Positions 7,626 to 17,706 are shown, counted from the first letter of the stretch. The stretch is 45,019 nucleotides of DNA from a bacterium (GCA_004562915.1 SFQZ01000014.1:1-45019), one strand, 5' to 3'. The notes: generated by a model not told the origin, from the sequence alone. Made by a program: numbers and translations.

Positions 7626-9131
7626 TTATTTACTTGCATGATAAACTTCATTTACGGATTCCAGAATCTCATCGCCGCCCTGTGAACGCCAAGCCTCACT
7701 CAACTGTTTTGCGCCTTCTTCGATATCAATCTTACCATTCAACATATCCGTGAAATACTGGACAAATACATCATCAACTACAGATGCTTTATCGATCTCC
7801 ACAGTAGTCTTCTGATTGATCAAGTTCTTGACCTGACACTCCGTAGCAATTTCTACTGTCTCCAGTGCTCTTTCTCTGTTAGGATCTGTTTCCGGAATAT
7901 AGTTGCTCTCAAGTGGCCAGTAGAAAGATCCCCATGCCAGAGCATGTGCCCAACCATTTTCGGAAAATGCGTCTTTTGCTCTTTCTTCCTCATTGTAAAC
8001 AATCTCATCTCCATCCATTGTATAATGGATTCCTTCGATACCAAGACGAAGCAGATTATTTCCTTCTTCTGAAACCATGAAGTTGATAAATTCTGCTGCT
8101 TTATCCGGATTCTTACATGCAGCGGTAATACAAGTCATCATACCGCTCTTGCCCTGTCTGTTCAGACCAAAGGAACCGTCTTCTCCAGCCGGAGACTTTC
8201 CATAAGCCAGTGTTGCTTCCGGAAACAGTTCCTGCAGACTGTTTTCATGTCTGGATACATGACGGAACATAGGCGCAAGCATGGATCCTGATTTTCCCTG
8301 ATAAAATTTTTCTTCTTTCTTAGAAGAATCATTCAGCATGAATTCCCCGTCTACCACTCCGCTGTCCCAAAGTTCTTTGATATATTTCATTGCAGGAACA
8401 AAAGATGCATCTTCAAACCATGGAATAACATTATCATTTTCATCAAGGGAATAATCTGCATAAGGCAGTCCATATGCAAAGAATACCCAATCAAATGGTG
8501 TGGTGCTTGCACTAGACAGTTTTTCACAAGTATATCCATAAGTATCATCTTTTCCATTGCCATCCGGATCGTCAAATGTGAACGCATTCAGAACCGTCTT
8601 CATCTCTTCCAATGTTTCAGGATATTTAAGACCCAGATTGTCCAGCCAGTCCTGTCTCATTACGATCAATGCATTTGCTACATTGTACTGTGTAATAAAA
8701 GGCAGACCATAATACTTGCCATCCTGTGCAGACCAGCTATACTCTTCTAGCCATGATTTCATACTGGAATTACTCTCCATGTAATCATTGAGAGTAATAA
8801 CCATACCATCATCAATCCACTGCTGTGTTGCACTTGTGCCATATGCACCAGTTACTATATCCGGGAAATCACCGGATGCCATTGCAACATTTACTTTTTC
8901 TGTACTTCCCTCTGGAACAATCTCAACTGTCAGATCGATGCCAAGACGATTATTGATTTCTTCAATGATACGGTCATCATCCTGGATAACTTCTGCAGCA
9001 GTGTCTCCTGTGGTCAGCCAGTGAATAGGAACTCTCTCATCCTCCTGTTTTTCACCGGTGGCAGAACCACATCCCGTGCCAAACAACATAATTGCTACCA
9101 AGCCTAAACTTAAACTTCTCCTTGCCTTCAT
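7626..9131 (-). CDS. Lipoprotein solute-binding protein of an Lpl/Ytc-type ABC importer
   Basis: The 501-residue protein starts with a lipoprotein signal (basic MKARR, hydrophobic core, FGTGC with the lipid-modified Cys at residue 21). The body is a family 1 extracellular binding protein of the large LplA/YtcQ type (IHWLTTGDTAAEV, ASGDFPDIVTG, and a conserved AAEFINFMVSEEGNNLLRLG region). Such proteins bind oligosaccharides at the membrane surface and pass them to partner permeases. The two permease genes lie directly upstream and two sulfatases downstream, so the cargo is probably a sulfated uronate-containing oligosaccharide. No ATPase gene is present; this class normally shares an MsmX-like ATPase encoded elsewhere. 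Confidence 0.93.
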   Translation of the reverse strand: MKARRSLSLGLVAIMLFGTGCGSATGEKQEDERVPIHWLTTGDTAAEVIQDDDRIIEEINNRLGIDLTVEIVPEGSTEKVNVAMASGDFPDIVTGAYGTSATQQWIDDGMVITLNDYMESNSSMKSWLEEYSWSAQDGKYYGLPFITQYNVANALIVMRQDWLDNLGLKYPETLEEMKTVLNAFTFDDPDGNGKDDTYGYTCEKLSSASTTPFDWVFFAYGLPYADYSLDENDNVIPWFEDASFVPAMKYIKELWDSGVVDGEFMLNDSSKKEEKFYQGKSGSMLAPMFRHVSRHENSLQELFPEATLAYGKSPAGEDGSFGLNRQGKSGMMTCITAACKNPDKAAEFINFMVSEEGNNLLRLGIEGIHYTMDGDEIVYNEEERAKDAFSENGWAHALAWGSFYWPLESNYIPETDPNRERALETVEIATECQVKNLINQKTTVEIDKASVVDDVFVQYFTDMLNGKIDIEEGAKQLSEAWRSQGGDEILESVNEVYHASK

Positions 9132-9193
9132 AATAATACCTCTCTTTCTTTTTTCTATTGGATTAATTACATCTCACGATGTGAAATCCTATC

Positions 9194-9227
9194 AAAACTG
9201 TATACAAACCTTTTCCCATACAGTTTT
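9194..9227 (-). other. Intercistronic hairpin between permease and binding-protein genes
   Basis: AAAACTGTAT at 9194-9203 is the exact complement of ATACAGTTTT at 9218-9227, a perfect 10-bp stem with a 14-base loop. It sits in the 104-bp gap between the second permease and the binding-protein gene and may set the ratio of binding protein to permease through partial termination or RNA stabilisation. Confidence 0.5.
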
Positions 9228-9235
9228 CTTCAAAA

Positions 9236-10117
9236 TTAACCCTTCACTGCTCCGGTCATTACACCTTTTGTAAAATATTTCTGGAAAAATGGGTAAGCAC
9301 ACATGATTAATATAATTGACATCATAACTGCAGCCATCTTCATAGGCTGACCAAGAAGGAACAGGCTCTCTCCGCTTCCTGAATATGCCGCATCATTTTC
9401 AAACAACATGGATCTTAAGAACAACTGCAATGGCCATTTTGCTCTGTTGCTGATATACATAACTGCGGAAAAGAAATCGTTCCAATGATCGACTGCATAA
9501 AACAAAGTAACTGTCGTAATCGCCGGTTTTGAAATCGGAACCATAATTTTAAATAAAATACCCACATCAGTGCATCCATCCAGTTTCGCAGCCTCTTCCA
9601 GTTCAACCGGCAGATCCGCAAAAAAGTTTCTAAGCACGATCAGGTTGTATGTATTAATCGCAGACGGCAGAATCATAGACCATAAACTATTCATCAGACC
9701 AAGGGACTTAACAACCATATATGTAGGAATGATACCGCCGGAAAACATCATTGTAAATACAGCTAAAAACATTAAAATACGGTGCCCTTTTAAGTCTTTT
9801 TTAGATAAAACATATGCTGCCATAATAGTAATAATCATATTTACTAACGTACCTACAAGCGTAATAAAAATACTGTTCGCATAGGACGTCCATAATTCCG
9901 CCGTTTGAATCATGTAGGAATATCCTTCAAAAGACCACTCTGACGGCCATAAATGGATACCCGTCTGCAGATAACTTTTCAATGAAGATACGGATACTAC
10001 AAGGCAATCCCAAAATGGATAAAAGGTAATAATTGCTAAAAAAGCAAGCAATATAACGTTTACAACATTGAATATCCGACTGCCCAGAGACTGTTTAATA
10101 TGATTTTTTTTCATCAA
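9236..10117 (-). CDS. ABC transporter permease, LplC/YtcP type
   Basis: The 293-residue inner-membrane permease has about six transmembrane helices and the cytoplasmic EAA loop (EEAAKLDGCTDVGILFKIMVP), which contacts the ATPase. It ends with the QKYFTKGVMTGAVKG tail typical of the CUT1 MalG-like partner in Lpl systems. It overlaps the upstream permease gene by four bases (ATGA), showing tight translational coupling. Together with the neighbouring permease and lipoprotein it forms the sugar channel. Confidence 0.93.
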   Translation of the reverse strand: MMKKNHIKQSLGSRIFNVVNVILLAFLAIITFYPFWDCLVVSVSSLKSYLQTGIHLWPSEWSFEGYSYMIQTAELWTSYANSIFITLVGTLVNMIITIMAAYVLSKKDLKGHRILMFLAVFTMMFSGGIIPTYMVVKSLGLMNSLWSMILPSAINTYNLIVLRNFFADLPVELEEAAKLDGCTDVGILFKIMVPISKPAITTVTLFYAVDHWNDFFSAVMYISNRAKWPLQLFLRSMLFENDAAYSGSGESLFLLGQPMKMAAVMMSIILIMCAYPFFQKYFTKGVMTGAVKG

Positions 10118-11076
10118 TAGATTCCCTCCTCACCAGCCATTCTTGCCGCTTTATTTGCAATTACCAATAATATGAAATTAACAACTGACTTAAATAAACC
10201 TACTGCTGTAGCCAATTCAAATTTTCCATCCTGTAAGCCCAAACGATATACATACGTATCAATAATATCTGCCGTTCCATAAACACTTGGATGATATAAT
10301 ACGAAAATCTGTTCAAAACCTGCCTGCATCAGGCTGCCAATTCTGGTGATCAGTACTACGATAATCGTAGAACGGATACAAGGCATTGTGACATTCCACA
10401 GTTTCTGCCATCGGTTCGCTCCGTCCACCGTTGCTGCCTCATACAACTGGGGATCAATACCACTCATTGCAGCAAGATAAATAATCGTATTCCATCCAAA
10501 TGTTTTCCAGATCATGGAAACAACCATAGTAGGAACAAAATATTTCTCATCTGTAAGAAATCCAATGGGTTCAAACCCCAAAGCCTTGATGATCGTATTG
10601 ACAATTCCGGAATCCATAGATAAAAGACTTGTCAGAATACCTCCTACTACAACCCAGGAAATAAAATTGGGAATATAGATTGAGGTCTGTACGACTTTCT
10701 TAAACTTTCCCTCCTTTAATTCATTCAGCATCAAAGCCACAATGATTGGGAAAGGAAATCCGAAAATGAGTCGGATAAGGCTGATCCTTATAGTGTTCCA
10801 AAAAACAGAATAGAACTTATCCAATTGAAATAATTCTTTAAAGACATCAAATCCTATCCAAGAACTCTTCAAAATCCCAAGCATCGGATTAAAATCTTTA
10901 AATGCAATACTCGCTCCATACATAGGAACATAACAGAAAATCAAATAGTATACCAAAGTAGGAACCAACATCAAATATAAGTATTTATGTTTCCATATAT
11001 ACCTTAACGATGAATTCTTACTTTTCTGGCAGGCAGAAGGTGCGCTTGCCTTCTTGTTTACCCTTTTCATGAACAT
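10114..11076 (-). CDS. ABC transporter permease, LplB/YteP type
   Basis: The 320-residue protein starts with a basic cytoplasmic tail, then YLYLMLVPTLVYYLIFCYVPMYGASIAFKDF, the diagnostic opening of LplB-type permeases. Five or six membrane helices and an EAA loop (YEAATVDGANRWQKLWNVTMP) follow. ATG 11076 has AAGGAGGT six bases upstream and is preferred over a longer reading from 11133. It is the first gene of the apparent operon running down to the sulfatases and is divergent from the AraC-type regulator at 11559. Confidence 0.93.
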   Translation of the reverse strand: MFMKRVNKKASAPSACQKSKNSSLRYIWKHKYLYLMLVPTLVYYLIFCYVPMYGASIAFKDFNPMLGILKSSWIGFDVFKELFQLDKFYSVFWNTIRISLIRLIFGFPFPIIVALMLNELKEGKFKKVVQTSIYIPNFISWVVVGGILTSLLSMDSGIVNTIIKALGFEPIGFLTDEKYFVPTMVVSMIWKTFGWNTIIYLAAMSGIDPQLYEAATVDGANRWQKLWNVTMPCIRSTIIVVLITRIGSLMQAGFEQIFVLYHPSVYGTADIIDTYVYRLGLQDGKFELATAVGLFKSVVNFILLVIANKAARMAGEEGIY

Positions 11077-11558
11077 TGAAACCTCCTTCTCACAGTCAAA
11101 TGACAAAACAGCCATCTCTCCACTGTTATACATGGACTGTTTTTGTCTTTTGCATTTTTTGTTTTCTCTGCCATAAAGATTATCATCTTTTTCTTTTGAA
11201 TTGAACGCAACAAATAAACCAGATTTATATGCTTTGTATAAAACCTTACTCCGTATTTCTTAAAATCCCTGTAAAATCAACATTTTGTATTTTTCGAATA
11301 TCATTTTTTCAATTCAAATCTTTTAAATTTGTTTGATTTTTGCTATGACTTTTATCAAAATTCCCTTGTTTTTTTACTTAGCATTGCACTTTTTAAATCA
11401 TATTCCATAATTTTAGAGGGGATTTTCCATAATTATTCATGATTTTATACAATCAGTCACAGTTGATAATTTGACAAATTTCTCTTATTGAGTATAATTA
11501 TATTACTTAAAAGTAACCAAAAAAATATATATCACCACGCAGATAAGGAATGATTTTG
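11077..11558. promoter_or_regulatory. Divergent regulatory region of the sulfatase-transporter operon
   Basis: This 480-bp AT-rich gap separates the permease operon (minus) from the AraC-type regulator (plus). On the plus strand TTGACA at 11471-11476 and TATAAT at 11493-11498 are 16 bp apart, a near-consensus sigma-A promoter about 60 bases before the regulator start. I could not identify a convincing promoter for the minus-strand operon, which would suit a gene set that needs an activator. No coding sequence or structured RNA is evident. Confidence 0.6.
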
Positions 11559-13802
11559 ATGAATGTATTTGCCACTTTACTCGCCTCTCCCAACAGACGG
11601 AAAAACATCCTGAAATCCAAACATTTTCGTTCTTTTTTCTTCACCGTATTTCTGATTGTTACCGCAATTTTTCTGTTTGTTGATTTTCTTTTAATTTCTG
11701 AAACCAAACATCGTATCAAGGAAAATCAGGAAGACAAACTCACCCAAGCTTCCTATGCTCTTCAGGACATTATAAATGCAACGAAAAATAACGCTATTTT
11801 CATAGGCTCCCTTCCTTCGGTCAACTTATTAATTAACAACACGAATCCGTCTATCGATTATTTATACGATATGATTAATGATGTATCTTCTTTTTCATCC
11901 ATGTATGATTACGATAATATGGTGCTCTTTTTTGATGCTTCAGAAAGGGTTTACGATTCTAAAAGCGGAATCTATCTATATTCAGATTATTATGATCAAG
12001 ATATTTTTCAGGCTCTTACGGATCTCAACAGTTACGAAGAATGGATTTTTAATAAGTCTTCTCTTCGTTACTATGAAACGCATCATGAAAACGAATTACT
12101 TACTTACATTCGTCGATTGCCATTTTACGAATCAACAGGGAAATGTTACATCACTTTTTCCGTCTCCATCAGTTCCCTGCAAAATACAGTCGCAAAGTAT
12201 CTCCGGAATAATTCGTATCCATCGATACTATGTTTTCAAAATCAATTACTCTGGGGATCAACGGATTTTATATCCTCAAACTGGGATGACAAGCTGACGG
12301 CTCAGGAAAACATGGAAAATCTTTTTCCAGATTCCTCTCAGTATACCTATACAACAGAATCCGGAGTGCAGACAACGACCTTTATTACAAAAAGTCAGAT
12401 GATTCTGGCTGCCCTTCCTGTTCTGAAACCCTTGTTGGGCAGTTATGTCATCGCCATTCTGCTGGATTTTATTATCGCTGTACTCTACTCTGTTGCAATG
12501 ATAAAACGTCTCGACAACCTAATGCGTAAGATTGGATTGACACCCTATACAGAGTGCAAGGACCAAAAACTGGACGAATATATGCTTCTTAGTGCAGCCC
12601 TGGATAATATGAACGGACAGCTCAATAATATTGATGCAGTCATGAAAGAAAACACTCAGCTTCTTCAAGATCAGCTTTTATATGGTATTTTATATGAATA
12701 CATTGATATCCATAAGCTTTCGCCCAAATATAAAGAAAACGGCATTGTTTTTCCTTATAACCAATTTTGTCTTATATTAATTTCATTGCCTTCTTTGGAG
12801 CAAAATACAGACTATGCTACCCAGGAAGAGATTCGACTACTTATCCGTAATAGCGCAATCAATTCTTTTTCCAATATTGGTCAGTGTTACAGCCTGTATC
12901 TTGGCATTAAATATGTTGCTGTTATCTTGAATACCGGATTGAAGAACGAAAACTTAAAGCCTGAGCTTCTTAAAATATGTAAAATTTTGCGAACGAGTCT
13001 AACTGAAACTTTGTCACTGAGCCCCCTGTTTTCCATTTCCATCTGTTCATCCACAGATCCACATTTATTTCAATCTCTGGAGTCGGCTCAACGTGTATTT
13101 ATGTTCTCTTCTGACGAAGAAGAAGATTTCGTATATTTCAGCAATCAACAGGAATCTTCCTCTACAATCGAACCAGAATTAGTGCTGCAATTTACACGTG
13201 CCATCATTAATAAAGATCTGGTGCAATTGGAACTTATGTCGGAAAAATTCAACAATGAATACCTTACACAAAACATTCTCGATCATGAAGCAAGGCGATT
13301 AACCCATATGATCCTGTGTTCTATTTTTATTCAATTACTAAGTTTGAATATAGAAGTGAATGAAAGCTTGTTAACCGACTATATTACTAAAATTACAGAT
13401 ACTCAAACAGTGGTAGAATGTGGCAATATCTTTTGGAGTTTTCTTTCTCATATCATCACAGACACCTCTAAAATGTCCGATGATGCACACGTATATGTGA
13501 GAAAAGCTAAAAATTTCCTAAAAGAACATTATTATGAACCATTATCTATTCCACAAATTGCAAGCCATATTGGCGTTAGTTCAATCTACCTTAATAGAGT
13601 ATTCAAACTTTCAACAGGAAAAACACTGTCCGAATATTTAAACAATTACCGCATAACCCAGTCTATTGAATTATTAAAGGACAAATCAAATACGATAAAC
13701 TATATTAGCGAATCCATAGGTTATAATGATGTACGCAGTTACATACGCTTCTTTAAAAAATTTTATGGGATGACTCCGGGAGAATACAGAAAAACCCTAT
13801 AA
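11559..13802 (+). CDS. Membrane-bound AraC-type sensor-regulator
   Basis: The 747-residue protein joins sensing and DNA binding in one chain. A membrane helix lies at about residues 24-46, followed by an extracellular region of about 240 residues, a second membrane helix at about 285-315, a cytoplasmic linker, and a C-terminal AraC/XylS double helix-turn-helix (last 100 residues; PQIASHIGVSSIYLNRVFK and a GYNDVRSYIRFFKKFYGMTPGEYRK signature). Such one-component regulators are commonly divergent from Lpl-type sugar importers and activate them on sensing the sugar outside. I prefer ATG 11559, nine bases after AAGGA, over ATG 11550, which abuts it. The ligand is unknown. Confidence 0.88.
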   Translation: MNVFATLLASPNRRKNILKSKHFRSFFFTVFLIVTAIFLFVDFLLISETKHRIKENQEDKLTQASYALQDIINATKNNAIFIGSLPSVNLLINNTNPSIDYLYDMINDVSSFSSMYDYDNMVLFFDASERVYDSKSGIYLYSDYYDQDIFQALTDLNSYEEWIFNKSSLRYYETHHENELLTYIRRLPFYESTGKCYITFSVSISSLQNTVAKYLRNNSYPSILCFQNQLLWGSTDFISSNWDDKLTAQENMENLFPDSSQYTYTTESGVQTTTFITKSQMILAALPVLKPLLGSYVIAILLDFIIAVLYSVAMIKRLDNLMRKIGLTPYTECKDQKLDEYMLLSAALDNMNGQLNNIDAVMKENTQLLQDQLLYGILYEYIDIHKLSPKYKENGIVFPYNQFCLILISLPSLEQNTDYATQEEIRLLIRNSAINSFSNIGQCYSLYLGIKYVAVILNTGLKNENLKPELLKICKILRTSLTETLSLSPLFSISICSSTDPHLFQSLESAQRVFMFSSDEEEDFVYFSNQQESSSTIEPELVLQFTRAIINKDLVQLELMSEKFNNEYLTQNILDHEARRLTHMILCSIFIQLLSLNIEVNESLLTDYITKITDTQTVVECGNIFWSFLSHIITDTSKMSDDAHVYVRKAKNFLKEHYYEPLSIPQIASHIGVSSIYLNRVFKLSTGKTLSEYLNNYRITQSIELLKDKSNTINYISESIGYNDVRSYIRFFKKFYGMTPGEYRKTL

Positions 13803-13803
13803 A

Positions 13804-13833
13804 AAAGGATTAGAGAAATTTTCTCTAATCCTT
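13804..13833. terminator. Terminator between the AraC-type regulator and dnaB
   Basis: AAGGATTAGAGAAA pairs with TTTCTCTAATCCTT in a nearly gap-free hairpin. A run of six T follows on the minus strand, making it a good terminator for dnaB, whose stop codon (13825) lies within the stem. It can also end the plus-strand regulator message. Confidence 0.8.
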
Positions 13834-15159
13834 CTTCGCATTTACAAATCGTGTATATTCCGGCATCCAGACCAGATTTACGGTACCGATCGGACCGTTC
13901 CTCTGTTTTGCTATGATGATTTCCGCCATATTTTTATTTTCTGTATCTTTTTTGTAGTAATCTTCACGGTAGATGAACATTACCACGTCCGCATCCTGCT
14001 CGATGGCTCCGGACTCACGAAGGTCTGACAGCATAGGACGCTTGTCATCTCTCTTTTCAACTGCGCGGCTTAGCTGAGAAAGTGCCACAACCGGTACATT
14101 CAGTTCCCTTGCCACCCCTTTCAGTGCTCGGGAAATATCTGAGATTTCCTGCTGACGGGAGTCACTGCTTCTTCCACTTCCCGACATCAGCTGCAGGTAG
14201 TCGATAATGATAATGTCAAGTCCCTGTTCCAGCTTAAACTTTCTGCACTTGGAACGAAGTTCCGAGATGGAAATACCAGGTGTATCATCTATGATCAGGT
14301 GGGAATTGCCGATGATCCCGGCACCCTCGATCAGTTTCGCCCAGTCTTCATCTTCCAGATTACCGGTTCGGATCTTCTGTGAATCCACCTTTGACTCCAG
14401 CGAAAACAGACGATTGACAAGCTGCTCCTTGCTCATCTCCAGACTGAAGATAGCAACCGTCTTATCTTTGCGAAATGCCATATACTGGGCAATATTCAGG
14501 ACAAACGCTGTCTTTCCCATAGACGGACGGGCTGCAACAAGGATAAAATCAGAAGGCTGCAGACCGGATGTCTTATAATCCAGATCTACAAAACCTGTGG
14601 GGATCCCTGTAACGGTTCCCTTCATCTGAGAAGCCTGCTCAATCTTTTCCAGAGCATTCAGCACCACCTGACGGATCGGTACATATTCCCCACTGTTTCT
14701 TCTCTGAAGCAGCTGAAACATCCTTTTCTCAGTATCCTCAAGAATATCCTCCACCGATTCTTTGCTGAGGTAGCAGGTATTGGCAATCTCTTCATTTAGT
14801 TTGATCAGCCGACGGAGCATTGCTTTTTCACTTACGATATTTGCATAATACTTTACATTGGCCGATGTGGGAACTGCCGTCAGCAGATCCTTGGCAAATT
14901 CCATACTGCTCACTTCCGGCGGCACATCTTTTTCTTTCAGCTTTTCCGGAAGTGTGACAAAATCTACCGGTTTGCCTTCATTATACAGTTCTACCATGGA
15001 ATCAAAGACCACGCCGAACTGCTGCAGGTAGAAGTCCTCTCCCGCCAGGATCTCCGCCGCCGTCATAATGGCATCCCTGCTCATCATCATACAGCCGATG
15101 ACGGAACGCTCCGCCTCTTCGCTGTGAGGCAGTATCCTCTTTATCAGCGCCTCTTCCAT
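13825..15159 (-). CDS. dnaB: Replicative DNA helicase DnaB
   Basis: The 444-residue hexameric helicase unwinds DNA at the replication fork. The N-terminal domain (about 1-150; LPHSEEAERSVIGCMM) binds primase, and the RecA-like C-terminal domain has Walker A (ARPSMGKTAF), Walker B (DIIIIDYLQLM) and the LSQLSRAVEKR segment. Its place after rplI matches the common Firmicute rpsF-ssb-rpsR / gdpP-rplI-dnaB order. The start has AGGAGG upstream. No intein or other oddity. Confidence 0.97.
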   Translation of the reverse strand: MEEALIKRILPHSEEAERSVIGCMMMSRDAIMTAAEILAGEDFYLQQFGVVFDSMVELYNEGKPVDFVTLPEKLKEKDVPPEVSSMEFAKDLLTAVPTSANVKYYANIVSEKAMLRRLIKLNEEIANTCYLSKESVEDILEDTEKRMFQLLQRRNSGEYVPIRQVVLNALEKIEQASQMKGTVTGIPTGFVDLDYKTSGLQPSDFILVAARPSMGKTAFVLNIAQYMAFRKDKTVAIFSLEMSKEQLVNRLFSLESKVDSQKIRTGNLEDEDWAKLIEGAGIIGNSHLIIDDTPGISISELRSKCRKFKLEQGLDIIIIDYLQLMSGSGRSSDSRQQEISDISRALKGVARELNVPVVALSQLSRAVEKRDDKRPMLSDLRESGAIEQDADVVMFIYREDYYKKDTENKNMAEIIIAKQRNGPIGTVNLVWMPEYTRFVNAKKD

Positions 15160-15172
15160 GAAAGACTTCCTC

Positions 15173-15619
15173 CTAAGCTTCTTTAACGATTACTTTCAGT
15201 TCCCCGACCACCTTCGGATGAAGCTTGATCGGTACCATGGTAGTACCAAGCTCTTTGATTGGAGTAGCAAGCTGCATTTTTTTCTTATCAATATCCAGTC
15301 CCAACTGATTTTTTACTGCCTCGGAAATTTCTTTTGTGGAAATGGATCCGAAGGTTCTTCCGCCTTCCCCGACTTTGATGGTAACCGTTACCTGTTTATC
15401 TTTCAGATCTTCTGCAAAAGCTTTTGCCGCATCCAGATTCTCCTGAGCCACTTTTTCTTCATGAGCTTTCTGCAGCTTCAGGTCATTCATATTCTTTGTG
15501 GTGGCTTCCACACCCAGTTTTTTCGGAAGCAGCAGGTTTCTTGCATAACCATCACTTACATTTACAATCTGTCCCTTTTTTCCCAGGGATTTTACATCTT
15601 CAAGCAAAATAACTTTCAT
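15173..15619 (-). CDS. rplI: 50S ribosomal protein L9
   Basis: At 148 residues this is full-length L9. The N-terminal domain carries the signature VKSLGKKGQIVNVSDGYARNLLLPK, followed by the long connecting helix and the C-terminal RNA-binding domain. It lies 13 bp upstream of dnaB and 2 bp downstream of the gdpP stop, so the three genes are one transcript. Confidence 0.97.
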   Translation of the reverse strand: MKVILLEDVKSLGKKGQIVNVSDGYARNLLLPKKLGVEATTKNMNDLKLQKAHEEKVAQENLDAAKAFAEDLKDKQVTVTIKVGEGGRTFGSISTKEISEAVKNQLGLDIDKKKMQLATPIKELGTTMVPIKLHPKVVGELKVIVKEA

Positions 15620-15621
15620 GT

Positions 15622-17706
15622 CTATATATCTCCTTCATCTAACATTTTTTGCAAAGTCTGTTTCAGTATATCTCTGACTTCCGCAATACTATAATGCTCA
15701 AACTGTGCACCTGCGATATTCAGATGGCCGCCGCCGCCCAGTTTTTCCATGATGATCTGTACATTCACCTCATCAATGGATCGTGCACTTACATAAATAG
15801 TACTGCGATAATCTGTCAGCACAAAAGATGCTTTTACACCAACCACATTCAACAGCTCATTGGCCGCCTGTGCGCCCACCACTGTCGGACTTTCCAGTCC
15901 TTCACTGGGACATACAGAAATGGCAAAGCAGTCACGATACAATTCCGCATTGCGGATTGCTTCTCCTTTGGCACGGTAATCTTCTACATTTTCCCTGAAC
16001 ATTTTCCGTACTCTTGTTACATCTGCTCCGCAGCGTCTTAAAAAGGCAGCCGCCTCAAAAGTCCGTACTCCTGTCTTTGTAAGGAAATTATTTGTATCGA
16101 TCATAATTCCGGCATAAAGGCTGTCCGCTTCAATATTCCGGATCCGGATACCATCTGAAAAATACTGAAGGATCTCCGCAACCATCTCACAGGCTGATGA
16201 AGCATACGGCTCTATATAAGAAAGAACTGCATTGGATATCACATCTTTACTCTGTCGGTGATGATCCAGTACGACGATGGTCTTCGTCATAGTCAGCAGC
16301 TCATCACATTCTGTATAATTTGGCCGGTTCGTATCCACTACAACTACCACGGTGTTGTCATCCACGATTTCCTTTGCCTCATGACTATTTACAAACATGC
16401 GGGAATCATAATCCTGACTGTGAAGAAACGCATCCATCAGCGGTCGAATGGACGAGGTCGGTGTATTGATTACGATATAGGACTTCTTATCCAGCGTCTT
16501 TGCCGCTCTGTAGATACCGATTGCCGCACCAAAGGTATCCACATCCGTAATCTTGTGTCCCATCACCACTACTTTATCTTTACTGCTCATGAACTCTTTC
16601 AGCGCATGAGCTTTTACCCTTGCCTTTACTCTGGTTGTTTTCTCCATCATCTGGGATTTTCCGCCAAAGTAGGTAATATTATTCCCATCCTTGATCACGA
16701 CCTGATCGCCGCCGCGTCCAAGCGCCATTTCCATAGCAATACGGGCATACTCCGATGTATGTGCATACGTATCGGCATTCATTCCAATACCGATACTGAT
16801 AGTAACAGCCATTTCGTTACCGATATTTACATTTTTTACTTCCTCAAGAATACTGAATTTCTTTTCTCTCAGCATTTCCAGGGATTTTTTTCGCATCACC
16901 AGAAAATACTTGTCCTTCTCCAGCTTTTTTACCACGCCGTCGATAGAAGCAAAATACTTGTTGATCTTACGATCAATGAGCGCAATCAGAAGAGAACTTC
17001 TCACTTCTTCCATACTTTCCAGTGCTTCCTCATAATTATCCAGATACAAAAGCCCCGTGACCAGCTTTTCTTCTTCATTCTTCCGGATATACTTTTTCAA
17101 TTCCGTCTCATCATATATATAGAGAGTAATCAGATAACTTGTGTCTTTATCTGCTTCTATGATCTCAGAATCATCCAGAAGTTCATTGATATCCACCCGC
17201 TTCATATTCAGACGATAATCATGCTCATTATAGACAAGCTCTATATCCCTTACTTCATTCTGAAGAGGAAGCTTCTCCATAGTTACTTCCGGGAAAATAT
17301 TCCCGATAAATCTTCGGTACTTCTTATCTTTTCCGGTCACAAACAGAAATTCATCATTCATCCACAGAACTTTTCCGTCCGCATCCAGCAAAGCATAAGG
17401 CAGCCCCAGATTTCTCATCAGATTCTTCTGCACCTGTCCATACTGTGTTGCAAAAGAAATCAATTCATTCAGAATAGACGGCCGTTTCTGAAAATACAGC
17501 AGAACCGCAATAGCTATATAGACAGCAATAAAACCGGTGGTAACTGCCCCCGCTTTCAAGTTGATACAATAAAGTATCACATTCATCACAACCAAAAGTA
17601 TCGTCATAATCAGCGGCCAACGCATGTAGGATTTCAACTGCCCTTTTAATTTTATCTTATCTTTCATATTCTGTACCCAATTTCTGAAACAGCCGATAAT
17701 ATCCAT
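15622..17706 (-). CDS. gdpP: Cyclic-di-AMP phosphodiesterase, GdpP type
   Basis: This membrane enzyme hydrolyses cyclic di-AMP. It has two N-terminal membrane helices (about residues 28-70), a PAS-like domain (about 85-180), a degenerate GGDEF domain (about 190-330), and a DHH/DHHA1 phosphodiesterase module (about 370-690) with GHKITDVDTFGAA, VVVDTNRPNYTE, VVLDHHRQ and GGGGHLNIAGAQ. Length 694 fits the family (about 650-690). The start is uncertain: neither ATG 17706 nor the in-frame ATG 17667 (MKDKIKLKGQL, a common family beginning) has a clear ribosome binding site. A TATAAT-like box on the minus strand (17736-17741) would fit a promoter just upstream. Confidence 0.93.
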   Translation of the reverse strand: MDIIGCFRNWVQNMKDKIKLKGQLKSYMRWPLIMTILLVVMNVILYCINLKAGAVTTGFIAVYIAIAVLLYFQKRPSILNELISFATQYGQVQKNLMRNLGLPYALLDADGKVLWMNDEFLFVTGKDKKYRRFIGNIFPEVTMEKLPLQNEVRDIELVYNEHDYRLNMKRVDINELLDDSEIIEADKDTSYLITLYIYDETELKKYIRKNEEEKLVTGLLYLDNYEEALESMEEVRSSLLIALIDRKINKYFASIDGVVKKLEKDKYFLVMRKKSLEMLREKKFSILEEVKNVNIGNEMAVTISIGIGMNADTYAHTSEYARIAMEMALGRGGDQVVIKDGNNITYFGGKSQMMEKTTRVKARVKAHALKEFMSSKDKVVVMGHKITDVDTFGAAIGIYRAAKTLDKKSYIVINTPTSSIRPLMDAFLHSQDYDSRMFVNSHEAKEIVDDNTVVVVVDTNRPNYTECDELLTMTKTIVVLDHHRQSKDVISNAVLSYIEPYASSACEMVAEILQYFSDGIRIRNIEADSLYAGIMIDTNNFLTKTGVRTFEAAAFLRRCGADVTRVRKMFRENVEDYRAKGEAIRNAELYRDCFAISVCPSEGLESPTVVGAQAANELLNVVGVKASFVLTDYRSTIYVSARSIDEVNVQIIMEKLGGGGHLNIAGAQFEHYSIAEVRDILKQTLQKMLDEGDI

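Noticed and set aside
16258..17649. 463-codon frame antisense to gdpP
   Set aside because: Shadow of gdpP: rich in His, Ile, Phe and Cys as expected from the opposite strand, with no domain or ribosome site.
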